Source of the DNA: Limosilactobacillus caecicola | GTDB taxonomy: Bacteria > Bacillota > Bacilli > Lactobacillales > Lactobacillaceae | Direction of reading: 5' to 3' | Assembly: GCF_943192935.1 (NCBI RefSeq) | Contig: NZ_CALPCI010000001.1 | Location: 1-64,000, forward strand | DNA length: 64,000 bases | Shown: positions 27,306 through 35,882 of the stretch, piece after piece | Position numbering within the stretch: the first letter of the stretch is position 1 | Layout: each line of letters begins with the position of its first letter | Notes under the pieces: generated by a model | Database searches by the model: none | Told to the model about the DNA's origin: nothing | What the model saw: the letters and a program-made list of their open reading frames with translations, nothing else | Translations under genes and position numbers: made by a program

Positions 27306-27938
27306 CTAGTGAGTTTCACGGTAGGTTTTAAGCATTTCATTCAGCTTGCTTGCATGTTCCGTAATTGTTTTAGCATCACCGTTAGCTAGTAAGCCACCAA
27401 AACAAGTAATATCTGCTCCAGCATCTAGGAAATCATAGAAGTTATCGAAGTTAATCCCACCAGATGCCAGAATTGGCATAAATGGAGTTGGTGTAACTGC
27501 CGTCTTTATTAACTTTGGACCGTCAACTGCCGAGCCTGGGAAGAATTTAATGTATGACGCACCGGCTTTAAGAGCAGTAGTCATTTCCGTAACTGTATGA
27601 CAACCTGGGCAATAAGGAATTTGGTAAAGATTAGTAATTTTAGCAACATCCGCGTCAAATTGTGGTGACAAGATTGCATCAGCACCATGAAGGACCGCTA
27701 ACCGTGCTGTTGTAGGATCGAGTACCGTTCCTGCACAAATGATGACATCTGGCAATTCCTTTTTAACTAATTCAATTGATTCAATAGCAGTTGGAACGGT
27801 GAAGCTAATTTCAATCATCTTCACGCCGCCATCATAACAAGCCTTGGCAATTTCTAACGTCCGTTCAGGATCTGCACGAACAACTGACATCAAGTTATAA
27901 TCAGCCATCTTTTTGGCAATATCAATTCGTTGAATCAT
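27306..27938 (-). CDS. KDPG/KHG-type aldolase
   Basis: 210 residues, a class I TIM-barrel aldolase of the 2-keto-3-deoxy-6-phosphogluconate / 4-hydroxy-2-oxoglutarate family. SVVRADPERTLEIAKACYDGGVKMIEISF holds the catalytic glutamate. ICAGTVLDPTTARLAV is the usual core. The Schiff-base lysine is in GASYIKFFPGS and the phosphate site in LASGGINFDNF. It would split a 2-keto-3-deoxy sugar acid phosphate to pyruvate and an aldehyde. Last gene of the PTS operon, 27 bp after the IIC gene. The pairing suggests that the PTS imports a sugar acid or a precursor converted to such an intermediate; no kinase or dehydratase is present here. Confidence 0.85.
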   Translation of the reverse strand: MIQRIDIAKKMADYNLMSVVRADPERTLEIAKACYDGGVKMIEISFTVPTAIESIELVKKELPDVIICAGTVLDPTTARLAVLHGADAILSPQFDADVAKITNLYQIPYCPGCHTVTEMTTALKAGASYIKFFPGSAVDGPKLIKTAVTPTPFMPILASGGINFDNFYDFLDAGADITCFGGLLANGDAKTITEHASKLNEMLKTYRETH

Positions 27939-27965
27939 TTGTTATATAACCTCACATTTTAAAAC

Positions 27966-29225
27966 TTAGAATAAGTTCAAGACACCTTTTAAAAAGATTC
28001 CAATTACGTTGTAATCAACGTTTGGGAACGTAGATCCACTAATTCCCATATGTTGGAAAGTTGGCATCAATACTAATGGTAAGAATGCTAATAAAAGTCC
28101 CATAACGAAGGAACCTGCAATAGCACCACGCCAACCACCAGTTGAATTACCAAAGATCGCTGAGGCACCACCAGAGAAGAAGCAAATATGGGCAGCTGGA
28201 ATAATGACAGTTGAAAAGTGTAAAGCCAACATAATTACAATCGCTACTAACCCCGCAGTGTACGAACTAATAAATCCAACTAAGACAGCTGTTGGCGCGT
28301 AAGGGAAGATCGTTGGCACATCCAGTGCAGGACGTGAACCTGGAATAAACTTGGTTGAAATAGAAACAAAGGCGTTTGTTAATTCTTCCAGGAACATTCC
28401 AACACCGTACATCAGGATGCTCATTCCGGCAGTGAAGTTGAATGCTTGAATCATCGGGAAGACTAACCATTGTACTCCACCAGAAACTTTAGTAGTATAT
28501 GCTTCACCAGCAGCCAATGTTGCGGCGTAGAAGAGGATCAACATTAAAATGGCAACACCAATGATAAAGTCCTTGAATAAGGACATAAACTTTGGAAAGT
28601 GAATATTTTCCGTAGTTTCATCAGCATGTTTCTTAAATAGCAACCCAACACAACCGGATAGTGCATATCCAATCATGTTAAAGTGGCCAATCGCTTGTTG
28701 GTCGCCTCCGGTAATTTTGCGCATAAATGGCTGACATAGTTCTGGCAAAGCACCAGAGCAAAAACCAAGAATAGCTCCACCAAGGACACATGACCAGAAA
28801 TCATTCATTCCATATGATTTCAAAATTAATCCTAAGACACAAGCAAAGAATAAACTGTGACCTCCTGTAAAGAAGATGTTCTTAAATGGTGTAATCCGTG
28901 CAAAAATTAAGTTGAAAACAAATCCTAAAATCAAAACTACAGAAACAACGAAACCATAGTGAGTTTGAGCTGCAGCAGTAGCGGCTTCAGGAGCAGCAAT
29001 TACCCCATGGATATGGAACCCAGTTTGAAATAATTTATTAAATTTTTGTAGTGATGCCGTAATCATTGAAGCACCACCTTGGAAAATCACAAAACCAACA
29101 ATCGTCTTAATCGTACCTTTGATAACATCGGTCCCAGTTTTACCTTTTTGAGCAATTAAACCGATGCAGGCAACTAATCCTAAGAGGATCGCTGGATTAC
29201 TAAGTAACGCAACGACAAATTTCAT
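27966..29225 (-). CDS. PTS IIC permease, ascorbate (UlaA/SgaT) family
   Basis: 419 residues with ten or so membrane segments, matching the EIIC_SgaT family (PF03611): VKFxxGLLxxxAxxxG-like opening, VIKGTIKTIVGFVIFQGGASMI, the periplasmic ALPELCQPFMRKITGGDQQAIGHFN region, and the C-terminal SGGASAIFGNSTGGWRGAI. It is the sugar-translocating and phosphorylating channel in the membrane and works with the IIB and IIA proteins encoded upstream. It is a little shorter than E. coli UlaA. The family takes up L-ascorbate in enterics, but many Firmicutes members have unknown substrates, and the aldolase next door argues against simply assuming ascorbate. Confidence 0.85.
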   Translation of the reverse strand: MKFVVALLSNPAILLGLVACIGLIAQKGKTGTDVIKGTIKTIVGFVIFQGGASMITASLQKFNKLFQTGFHIHGVIAAPEAATAAAQTHYGFVVSVVLILGFVFNLIFARITPFKNIFFTGGHSLFFACVLGLILKSYGMNDFWSCVLGGAILGFCSGALPELCQPFMRKITGGDQQAIGHFNMIGYALSGCVGLLFKKHADETTENIHFPKFMSLFKDFIIGVAILMLILFYAATLAAGEAYTTKVSGGVQWLVFPMIQAFNFTAGMSILMYGVGMFLEELTNAFVSISTKFIPGSRPALDVPTIFPYAPTAVLVGFISSYTAGLVAIVIMLALHFSTVIIPAAHICFFSGGASAIFGNSTGGWRGAIAGSFVMGLLLAFLPLVLMPTFQHMGISGSTFPNVDYNVIGIFLKGVLNLF

Positions 29226-29243
29226 GTCTAACTCCTCCTCAGA

Positions 29244-29522
29244 TTAGCCTTCCATGATTGGCTTTAATTTTTCTTCAATTTCATTAGCATCCATCATATT
29301 TGTAATGCCAATAACTTTTTTATCTGGATATTCGTTCTTTAAATCTTCTGCAACATCGTTTAAAGCAATTACAACATCACCGTTGAAACTACCAACCCCG
29401 TCAAGACTAGAATGAGAAACATCTAGGTCCCAACCATTCTTTGAAGCAACGTTTCGAACTTGCACGGTCATCATTGTGCTTGTTCCCATACCATTTCGAC
29501 ATGTAACTAATGCGCTAGCCAT
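29244..29522 (-). CDS. PTS IIB component (ascorbate/galactitol type)
   Basis: 92 residues, the usual size of a free-standing IIB of the lactose/ascorbate/galactitol fold. The phosphorylated cysteine is Cys8 in ALVTCRNGMGTSTMM, followed by the P-loop-like glycine. It accepts phosphate from IIA and gives it to the sugar at IIC. It is 15 bp from the IIA gene and 18 bp from the IIC gene, with clear ribosome sites (GAGGACG, GGAGG), so the order IIA-IIB-IIC-aldolase is one operon. Confidence 0.88.
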   Translation of the reverse strand: MASALVTCRNGMGTSTMMTVQVRNVASKNGWDLDVSHSSLDGVGSFNGDVVIALNDVAEDLKNEYPDKKVIGITNMMDANEIEEKLKPIMEG

Positions 29523-29537
29523 AATTATTCGTCCTCC

Positions 29538-29972
29538 TTAATTATTAACCAGTGAATCAACTTGCTGAACACTTTGGGCCTGATCTAATTGAGTATAAAA
29601 ATTATCTTTTTGTAATAATTGCACTAACTCTGCCATTTGATCTAAGTGGCCCTCCGGCTTAACAGAACTTAACGTAAACAAATATTTCACCGGATCATTA
29701 TCTTTATTACCAAACTTGACTGGTTCTTTAAGGGTGGTTAACCCAATTGCATCCGCCAACACTCCATCTTTGGAGCTTGCATGTGGCAACGCCACATGCG
29801 GCGCAATTACAATGTATGGTCCAGTCTCTTCAGCGATCTCAATAATCCTTTTGGAATATTCTTTGGTTACCTTATGATGATCCACAAATGGTTTAACAGC
29901 TTTTTGAATAGCATCTTTCCAATCACTAGCTTCAACATTCAGTTGAATTAGCTCAGGATCAACTAACGACAT
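29538..29972 (-). CDS. PTS IIA component (fructose/mannitol/ascorbate type)
   Basis: 144 residues of the PTS_EIIA_2 fold. The active histidine lies in YIVIAPHVALPHASSKDGV (the PHA motif). It receives phosphate from HPr and passes it to IIB, and it may also signal to the PRD regulator encoded divergently. First gene of the operon, downstream of the promoter at 30009-30037 and with GAGGAAAGG before the ATG. Confidence 0.88.
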   Translation of the reverse strand: MSLVDPELIQLNVEASDWKDAIQKAVKPFVDHHKVTKEYSKRIIEIAEETGPYIVIAPHVALPHASSKDGVLADAIGLTTLKEPVKFGNKDNDPVKYLFTLSSVKPEGHLDQMAELVQLLQKDNFYTQLDQAQSVQQVDSLVNN

Positions 29973-30008
29973 CCTTTCCTCACCTCATTTCTCTTAACTT
30001 TCGACTAA

Positions 30009-30037
30009 AGTATAGATATTTACAAATAAGTGCACAA
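30009..30037 (-). promoter_or_regulatory. Promoter of the PTS operon
   Basis: Minus strand: -35 TTGTGC (plus 30032-30037), exactly 17 bases, -10 TATACT (plus 30009-30014). The flanking intergenic region has GTGCA at 30030-30034 and again at 30061-30065, a possible operator pair for the divergent PRD regulator. Confidence 0.65.
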
Positions 30038-30096
30038 GCGCAATAATAGTGTTAACGAGAGTGCAAAAATTAAGCATGTAAAAAGGGGCTTAAATT

Positions 30097-32163
30097 ATGA
30101 TTGACTTCACAAATATTAAGCATGGCAATGAACTACTAACCATTCTCTGTAACAAAGTTGAAAAGTTTACTGATTCACAATCGTTAGCGGATAAGTTGCT
30201 GATCTCCCGTCGTTCCCTTTTTTACGTCATCAAGAAGGTTAATTCAGTGCTAGACAAAAACGGCCTCGAACCAGTAGCCTATGTCCGAAATATTGGCTAC
30301 CTTCTCCCTGATTCAACTATTCATGTCTTAAAAAAGCAGTTTTTAGAACCTCAGCATGTCACTAAATTAAATATCCGTTTATTAAAAACACCGTCGAGTT
30401 ATGATCGACAAATTATTGATATCTATTTGATGATTAGTGACCATCATCCCGTTATTTCGTCAATGCAAAGCCTGTACAGTGTTAGTAAAAGCACAATTTT
30501 AAACGATATTAGAAATATAAAGAAGAATCTTCCTTCGGGTTTAAGCATGGTCAATACCGATCTTGGAAAAGAAATCGCTGGTGATGAAATGGCAAAGCGC
30601 CGATGGGTACTCTCGAATCTTTCAATCATTTATGAATTAATTGACCTAACAAAATTAAAGCAAAATTATAAGTATATTACTGAGCAGTTAAAGGGATTTG
30701 AGCAAATTACAGGAAGTACTTTGTCTGGTAATGCATTCAATTCGTTACTGCACTTTCTTAGTTGGTACCTTTTTCGTGTTAGCGACGAACAACATCAATT
30801 ACCCAATGATCAAAAACCAAATACTGCTTATACTAGTCTCTCCAGTGTCTGGGCATCTCGCTTTCTAATGGCAACAGGTATTAGTCGAACATCTGAGATC
30901 AATTACCTTAGCACCATTATCAATTCCAACCAATTTAATTACATTGGGCATGATAATCCTATGATGGAAAAGCTCCGACCAATTGCTAAAGCAATAGTGC
31001 ACCAATGGGAACTATCGACAAACTCTAAACTTACCGAGGACACTGATAAACTCACCGAGAATTTAACTATTCACCTAGTGCCAACCTATTACAGATGTCG
31101 GTATAAGATCCAATATCATAATCCACTACTCAAAGAAATCACTACAAACTATCGAGAAACTTTTCAAATGACCAAATTGTGTGTTGCACCACTTGAAAAG
31201 TTTATCCATACTAAGTTGTCTGATGACGAAATTTCTCTAATCTCAATTTACTTTGGTAGTGCTTTAAGAAACGAAAAAAAGACGCCCCATCAAAAGGGCG
31301 TCATGGTCGTATGTTCTAGTGGAATTGGAACTTCCAGAATGTTATTTCGCCAATTAAAAAATGTCTATCCAGCCGTTAATTTTATCCGACCGTTCAATAC
31401 CTTAGAGTTGGAAAATGTTAATTGGAGTGACGTTGCCGGAATTATCAGTACCTTGCCGATCAATACCAGAAAAGATGTACCCGCAATTCAAATTCAGGCT
31501 TTGCCTACAAAAGCAGATTGGCATACAATTAGATGCTTTTTAGTAAAAATCCACATGATTGATGAGGGAGCAGAACCTAGAATTAATGTTGAATCCTTAA
31601 TCGACGTGATTGCTGAGTATGCCCGAATTGAGGAACCACATCAACTAAAGGCGGCACTTAATGACTTCCTGTTGTCAGCCGAAAGCATCAAAATTCCCTA
31701 TCCAAATCGAGAACACTTTTTAGGGATTGATTCGCATTATATCCAGATTTTTAGTACGCCAACAACTTGGATAGATGCAATTGAGAACTCATTTAAGCCA
31801 TTAGAACAAAGTGGTGCCACTCAGCATGCTTATACTAAAAAGATCATTGAACAGACTACAAAGCATGGTGACTATATGGTCATTGGAAACGGAATTATGT
31901 TAGCTCATGGAGCACCAAATGATGGTGTTAATCATTTTGGAATTGGTTTTAACGTCTTTAAAGAGCCATTTCAAAGTGTCGGTGGCAAACAAATCAACAT
32001 CGTCATTACGCTCGCACCGGTTGATTCTCAACTGCAAGTACCATTTCTAGAAGTAATTTTAAAATACGCTTCTGATAAAAATTGGCTTACACGAATTATG
32101 GCAACCTCATCTAAGAAGGAACTTGAGAGTGTGTTGGCTACAGGACATCTACTGTCGAATTAA
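30097..32163 (+). CDS. PRD-containing PTS-controlled transcriptional regulator (MtlR/LicR type)
   Basis: 688 residues. The N-terminal helix-turn-helix SLADKLLISRRSLFYVIKKVN and a second winged HTH near 120-150 (SSMQSLYSVSKSTILNDIRNI) are followed by PRD domains at roughly 175-400. Next comes a IIB-like domain with VMVVCSSGIGTSRMLFRQL (phosphocysteine) and a C-terminal IIA-like domain with NGIMLAHGAPNDGVNHFG (phosphohistidine). Such proteins activate PTS operons according to phosphorylation by HPr and the cognate IIB. It is transcribed divergently from the IIA-IIB-IIC-aldolase operon, its most likely target. AAGGGGC precedes the ATG. Confidence 0.88.
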   Translation: MIDFTNIKHGNELLTILCNKVEKFTDSQSLADKLLISRRSLFYVIKKVNSVLDKNGLEPVAYVRNIGYLLPDSTIHVLKKQFLEPQHVTKLNIRLLKTPSSYDRQIIDIYLMISDHHPVISSMQSLYSVSKSTILNDIRNIKKNLPSGLSMVNTDLGKEIAGDEMAKRRWVLSNLSIIYELIDLTKLKQNYKYITEQLKGFEQITGSTLSGNAFNSLLHFLSWYLFRVSDEQHQLPNDQKPNTAYTSLSSVWASRFLMATGISRTSEINYLSTIINSNQFNYIGHDNPMMEKLRPIAKAIVHQWELSTNSKLTEDTDKLTENLTIHLVPTYYRCRYKIQYHNPLLKEITTNYRETFQMTKLCVAPLEKFIHTKLSDDEISLISIYFGSALRNEKKTPHQKGVMVVCSSGIGTSRMLFRQLKNVYPAVNFIRPFNTLELENVNWSDVAGIISTLPINTRKDVPAIQIQALPTKADWHTIRCFLVKIHMIDEGAEPRINVESLIDVIAEYARIEEPHQLKAALNDFLLSAESIKIPYPNREHFLGIDSHYIQIFSTPTTWIDAIENSFKPLEQSGATQHAYTKKIIEQTTKHGDYMVIGNGIMLAHGAPNDGVNHFGIGFNVFKEPFQSVGGKQINIVITLAPVDSQLQVPFLEVILKYASDKNWLTRIMATSSKKELESVLATGHLLSN

Positions 32164-32290
32164 TTTTGAATATACTAGATCCACAAAGCTACATTGGCTT
32201 AATATTTTCAATCACGTAGCGATTCATCCTTTTTAAAACATCATTTCTCATAAACTCACCTCAATCTAGATATATAAGTGAGTATAAAAA

Positions 32291-32828
32291 ATGCGTACAA
32301 TACCCCTTAAGGTTGACACTTTAATATACTCGAATGATGATATAGGAGAATCTGTCAACAATATAAAAGATTTTTGCAATTCCTTAAGGTATGAGAGGCT
32401 ACATCAGAAAATCAGAAGTGGTTTAACTATTTTTAAATCCCAATGCAATTTATACTATACCTCTACTAGTAATAAAAGAATTAAAAATTTCTTAGTTCGC
32501 GTAGATGGGGCAAAAAAAGGATACGATCTATTTATTTTACAAACACTTCAAAGTCCTTTAGGGAAATATTCCTCGTTTTTTTTGGATCGATAATAATAAA
32601 AACGTTAAAAAACATATAATATCAGCACCTAGTACTTTTTATAAAAGTAAAGACTTTGGAATTACCAATAGAATTGTAATGCTAAATGATTTAGATTCAA
32701 TGATGAAACCTTTCTTTGTAAATAAAGAGAAAATTCAGCCAGGTGATGAGACAGAAGCATTCAAATCATTTATTAGTAGTTTTAAATCGGCATATGAATT
32801 TAAGCAAATTAAGATTGATAAATCCTAA
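32291..32828 (+). pseudogene. Orphan hypothetical gene, frameshifted at a T8 tract
   Basis: Frame 32291-32593 codes for 100 residues (MRTIPLKVDTLIYSNDDIG ... GKYSSFF), then stops. Another frame carries on from 32589 to 32828 (DNNKNVKKHIISAPSTFYKS ... SAYEFKQIKIDKS). Removing one T from the eight-T run at 32576-32583 joins them into one ~178-residue protein. The first codons lie inside a solo IS3 terminus (32294-32322), so the original start may be lost. It is lysine- and asparagine-rich, AT-rich unlike its neighbours, and has no recognisable family. The tract could allow phase variation or may be a sequencing slip. Confidence 0.6.
32294..32322 (-). mobile_element. Solo IS3 terminus
   Basis: 29 bases identical to the left end of the IS at 42036-42064, in the opposite orientation, with no transposase attached. 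It is a footprint or the broken end of a lost copy. Confidence 0.8.
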
Positions 32829-32840
32829 TAGTACTGCTTC

Positions 32841-33009
32841 TGATGATCTGGTGAATAAAGATCACTTTTAATGTGAAGTATTAAGCCGAAATATAATTAC
32901 ATTCACCAACAAAATCACCGTGAATTGTAATTACGTTTCACCAAATTAATCCCCAAGAAAAAGGCCCAGCTTCCACAAATGTGAAAGCTGGACCTTAAGA
33001 TATTTACTT
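32841..33009. repeat. 169-bp direct repeat, copy 2 (contains tyrS-side terminator)
   Basis: Ungapped match to 27133-27301 with seven mismatches. The minus-strand hairpin AAGGTCCAG / CTGGGCCTT plus TTTTTC at 32957-32997 is the first intrinsic terminator after tyrS. Confidence 0.92.
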
Positions 33010-33187
33010 CACCCAATAATTTGAAATGTTTGATAACAGAAAATCGTTTATTATTTGCGCTCATGACAATTTTCTGATGGATTATTCGGATCCCTGGTTT
33101 CATCCGTAGGAGATGGATTATTTCCAGTCACGATACAGCTAAGCTCAAATTATTTACACATCATATGATGTCTAATCCCACCCGCGC
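33010..33187 (-). ncRNA. Candidate structured RNA element, copy 2 (3' side of tyrS)
   Basis: Minus strand, beginning within 20 bases after the tyrS stop. GGGTGGG (plus 33177-33183), hairpin ACATCA/TGATGT, a CTGG...CCAG stem enclosing ATCC/GGAT, then GGGATCC..TAATCC. A hairpin AGAAAAT / ATTTTCT with loop TGAGCGCA comes next, and then the terminator in the 169-bp repeat. The order and loops agree with copy 1 while the stem sequences differ. It could be a tyrS 3' UTR or an independent small RNA. Confidence 0.45.
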
Positions 33188-33200
33188 AGAAGTAAAGATT

Positions 33201-34448
33201 CTATTTTACTTTGGCAAGGAAGTAGTTCCGCTTACCCTTCCGGGCAACTACGTACTTGCCATCAAAGTGGGCCGTTGGATCAATGACAAAGTCAGTATCC
33301 GTAACCTTCTCACCATTGATGGTAATCGCACCGTTTTGAACATCTTCACGAGCTTGCCGCTTGGATGATTCAATTTCGGTTTGCACTAGCCAGTCAATGA
33401 CGTTCGCGGAATCGCTACTAATTTCGACAGAAGGCACCTTTTCAAAGGCTTCTTCCAGTTCAGCAACGGAGAGTTGTTGGATGTCACCGCTAAAGAGAAT
33501 TTGAGACATCTTTTCAGCTTGTTCCATGGCTTCTTTACCATGAACAAATTCCGTTACTTCTTCAGCTAAGCGACGTTGAGCTTCCCGCTTTTGTGGTTCT
33601 GTTTTGACCTTTTCAGCAAGGGCGTCGATCTCTTCGTGGCTAAGGAAGGTAAAGTACTTCAGGTACTTCACGACGTCGCGGTCATCCTGATTCAACCAGA
33701 ATTGGTAGAATTCAAATGGAGAGGTCTTCTTTGGATCCAACCAAACAGCGCCACCAGCGGTCTTACCGAACTTGGTTCCGTCTGCTTTCAGCATCAGAGG
33801 AATTGTCAAGCCAAATGCTGGTTCATTTGGCTTTTTGCTATGGATCAAGTCGACCCCGTTGGTCAAGTTCCCCCATTGATCAGCCCCACCAATCTGGAGT
33901 TGAATATTTTCATGTTCATTGAGGTACAAAAAGTCGACTGACTGTAAGATTTGGTAACTAAATTCGGTAAATGAAATCCCGTTCTTTAACCGACTAGCAA
34001 CAGCTTCCTTGGAAAGCATCGTATTGACGTTAAAGGACTTACCGTAATCACGTAGAAAGTCGAGTAAACTGATTTGACTCAGCCAATCGTAGTTATCAAC
34101 AATTTTGAAGTTTTCTGTTCCAAACAATTTAATCATTTGCTTGGTCAAAGCTTCCTTGTTGTGTTGAACTTGATCAGAAGTTTGGAGTTGCCGTTCTGTC
34201 TTCCGACCGGACGGGTCACCGATAAAACCAGTTCCCCCACCAATGAGGATATAAGGGTGGTGCCCCGCTAACTGGAATCGCTTCAGCATAATGAACGGAA
34301 TCAAGTGTCCGATATGTAGCGAATCACCAGTTGGGTCCGTTCCACAGTAGAGTGAAATCTTCTTATTCTTCAATAATTCTCGTAATCCATCAATATCTGT
34401 GCATTGGTTAATCGCACCACGCCACTTTAAATCTTCTAAGATATCCAT
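33201..34448 (-). CDS. tyrS: Tyrosyl-tRNA synthetase
   Basis: About 415 residues from the ATG at 34448; GAGGTG six bases upstream fits better than the GTG three codons earlier. It charges tRNA-Tyr. Class I motifs are DSLHIGHLIP (HIGH) and DGTKFGKTAGG (KMSKS variant). LQIGGADQWGN binds tyrosine, and an S4 RNA-binding domain closes the protein (REDVQNGAITINGEKV). It is the last gene of the tyrosine-decarboxylation cluster, nearly touching nhaC. Clusters in enterococci and L. brevis usually have tyrS first with a T-box leader; here it has no leader of its own. It may be the cluster-specific enzyme and not the housekeeping copy. Confidence 0.93.
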   Translation of the reverse strand: MDILEDLKWRGAINQCTDIDGLRELLKNKKISLYCGTDPTGDSLHIGHLIPFIMLKRFQLAGHHPYILIGGGTGFIGDPSGRKTERQLQTSDQVQHNKEALTKQMIKLFGTENFKIVDNYDWLSQISLLDFLRDYGKSFNVNTMLSKEAVASRLKNGISFTEFSYQILQSVDFLYLNEHENIQLQIGGADQWGNLTNGVDLIHSKKPNEPAFGLTIPLMLKADGTKFGKTAGGAVWLDPKKTSPFEFYQFWLNQDDRDVVKYLKYFTFLSHEEIDALAEKVKTEPQKREAQRRLAEEVTEFVHGKEAMEQAEKMSQILFSGDIQQLSVAELEEAFEKVPSVEISSDSANVIDWLVQTEIESSKRQAREDVQNGAITINGEKVTDTDFVIDPTAHFDGKYVVARKGKRNYFLAKVK

Positions 34449-34458
34449 GATAATCACC

Positions 34459-35847
34459 TCACTGATTATTTACTTTCTTTCTATGACCTAATAAAAAGCC
34501 GACTAAGATCGTTAAAATTGGAACAGTAATTGGGAAGAATGAGTACGGAATGTATTTAAACGGGCTAAGTTGTAACGTCCCGGAAATAAATACTCCGCTA
34601 ACACTCCATGGAACAATCGAGTTGACTGCTGCACCGGCATCGTTTAACACCCGTGTTAGGTAAGTTTTTGGTAACTTCATTTTGTTAAACGAGGCAGCAA
34701 AACTTTCACCTGGCAAAATCACAGATAAGTACTGTTCACCCACCAGGAAGTTCACACCAAAACAGGTAATGGCAGTTGCTAACACTAATTTGCCGACGCT
34801 ATTAACGAAGTTCTCCATTCCATCAATTAATGCGCCAATCACGTTAAATTTAATTAGTAATCCACCTAACGCTAATGCAAAAATAATTAAGGATAGTGAA
34901 CTCAACATACTGCTAATGCCACCCTTGGAAAGTAACTCATTCATTGACTTACTTCCCGTATGAGCAACATAGCCATTCATAATGTAATTTGCCAATGTAT
35001 TTAATTTGATTGGATCATGCAGCCAACCAATGATGACTGCAAAGGATGACCCAAAGGCTAATGAAGGAACAGCAGGAACCTTTAACCAAGCCATAATCAA
35101 TAACAAAATGACTGGCAAGATCGTCCACCCAGAAATCCAGAAGCCATGTTGCAAAGTCGTTGTCATGTGCGTAACGACAGACAAACTAGCATTACCATGG
35201 TGAATGCCAAAGATGAAGAAGAGTATTAAAGAAATCACCCATGCCGGGATGTCAGTCCAAAGCAATGACTTGATATGCGTGTACAGATCTACTTCACCGA
35301 CACCTGCGGCCAAATTAGTTGTACCGGATAATGGTGAAGTGTTGGCTCCGAAGAAGGCGCCGGAAACAATCGCTCCGGCAGTGAGTCCGGGATTAATTCT
35401 GAGGGCGGTACCGATTCCAATAAAGGCAATTCCCATCGTGGAAACTGTGGTAAAGGAACTACCACAAGTTAACCCGATCAAAGAACAAACGATAAACACC
35501 GTTGGTAAGAAGAAATTGATCGAAATGATCTTGAAGCCAAAATACATAATGGTAGGAATCGTTCCGGAATATATCCAAGTGGCAATTAGGACACCAATCA
35601 TTAGAAAGATGACTAGCGGAATTACTCCCGGTTTAATTCCTTCTTCAATGCCGTCCATCACTGTCCCCCAGCCAAATCCGCGGATTCCACCGTAAAGCAT
35701 CAATGCAATTACTGATACCAGCAGCGGGACTTGCGGAGATTGAGACTGGAAGATAATCAAGTACCCCAAAATGATCAGGATACAAATGACGACAATTAAA
35801 CTTTCTAATATTCCAACGTGCGGTTTGTCTCGTTTCTTTTTAGCCAT
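34459..35847 (-). CDS. nhaC: Na+/H+ antiporter NhaC
   Basis: About 462 residues from the ATG at 35847 (GGAG eight bases upstream). It is a polytopic membrane protein of the NhaC family with around twelve hydrophobic segments. Recognisable parts are LTCGSSFTTVSTMGIAFIGIG, ANTSPLSGTTNLAAG and NDAGAAVNSIVPWSVSGVFISGTLQ. It exchanges sodium for protons. In tyrosine decarboxylase clusters of lactic acid bacteria it accompanies tdc and tyrP and may tie decarboxylation to pH and ion balance. It lies between tyrP and tyrS with short gaps, so it is co-transcribed. Confidence 0.9.
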   Translation of the reverse strand: MAKKKRDKPHVGILESLIVVICILIILGYLIIFQSQSPQVPLLVSVIALMLYGGIRGFGWGTVMDGIEEGIKPGVIPLVIFLMIGVLIATWIYSGTIPTIMYFGFKIISINFFLPTVFIVCSLIGLTCGSSFTTVSTMGIAFIGIGTALRINPGLTAGAIVSGAFFGANTSPLSGTTNLAAGVGEVDLYTHIKSLLWTDIPAWVISLILFFIFGIHHGNASLSVVTHMTTTLQHGFWISGWTILPVILLLIMAWLKVPAVPSLAFGSSFAVIIGWLHDPIKLNTLANYIMNGYVAHTGSKSMNELLSKGGISSMLSSLSLIIFALALGGLLIKFNVIGALIDGMENFVNSVGKLVLATAITCFGVNFLVGEQYLSVILPGESFAASFNKMKLPKTYLTRVLNDAGAAVNSIVPWSVSGVFISGTLQLSPFKYIPYSFFPITVPILTILVGFLLGHRKKVNNQ

Positions 35848-35882
35848 AAGGGTCACTCCTACTATTTATAAATCACAACAAA

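Noticed and set aside
30050-30070. TGTTAACGAGAGTGCA as a cre site for the PTS operon
   Set aside because: Several required positions of the cre consensus fail.
33170-33187. GGGTGGG after tyrS read as a T-box (AGGGTGGNACCGCG)
   Set aside because: Only the GGTGG core matches. It lies at the 5' end of the element and not before the terminator, and it is downstream of tyrS, not upstream.
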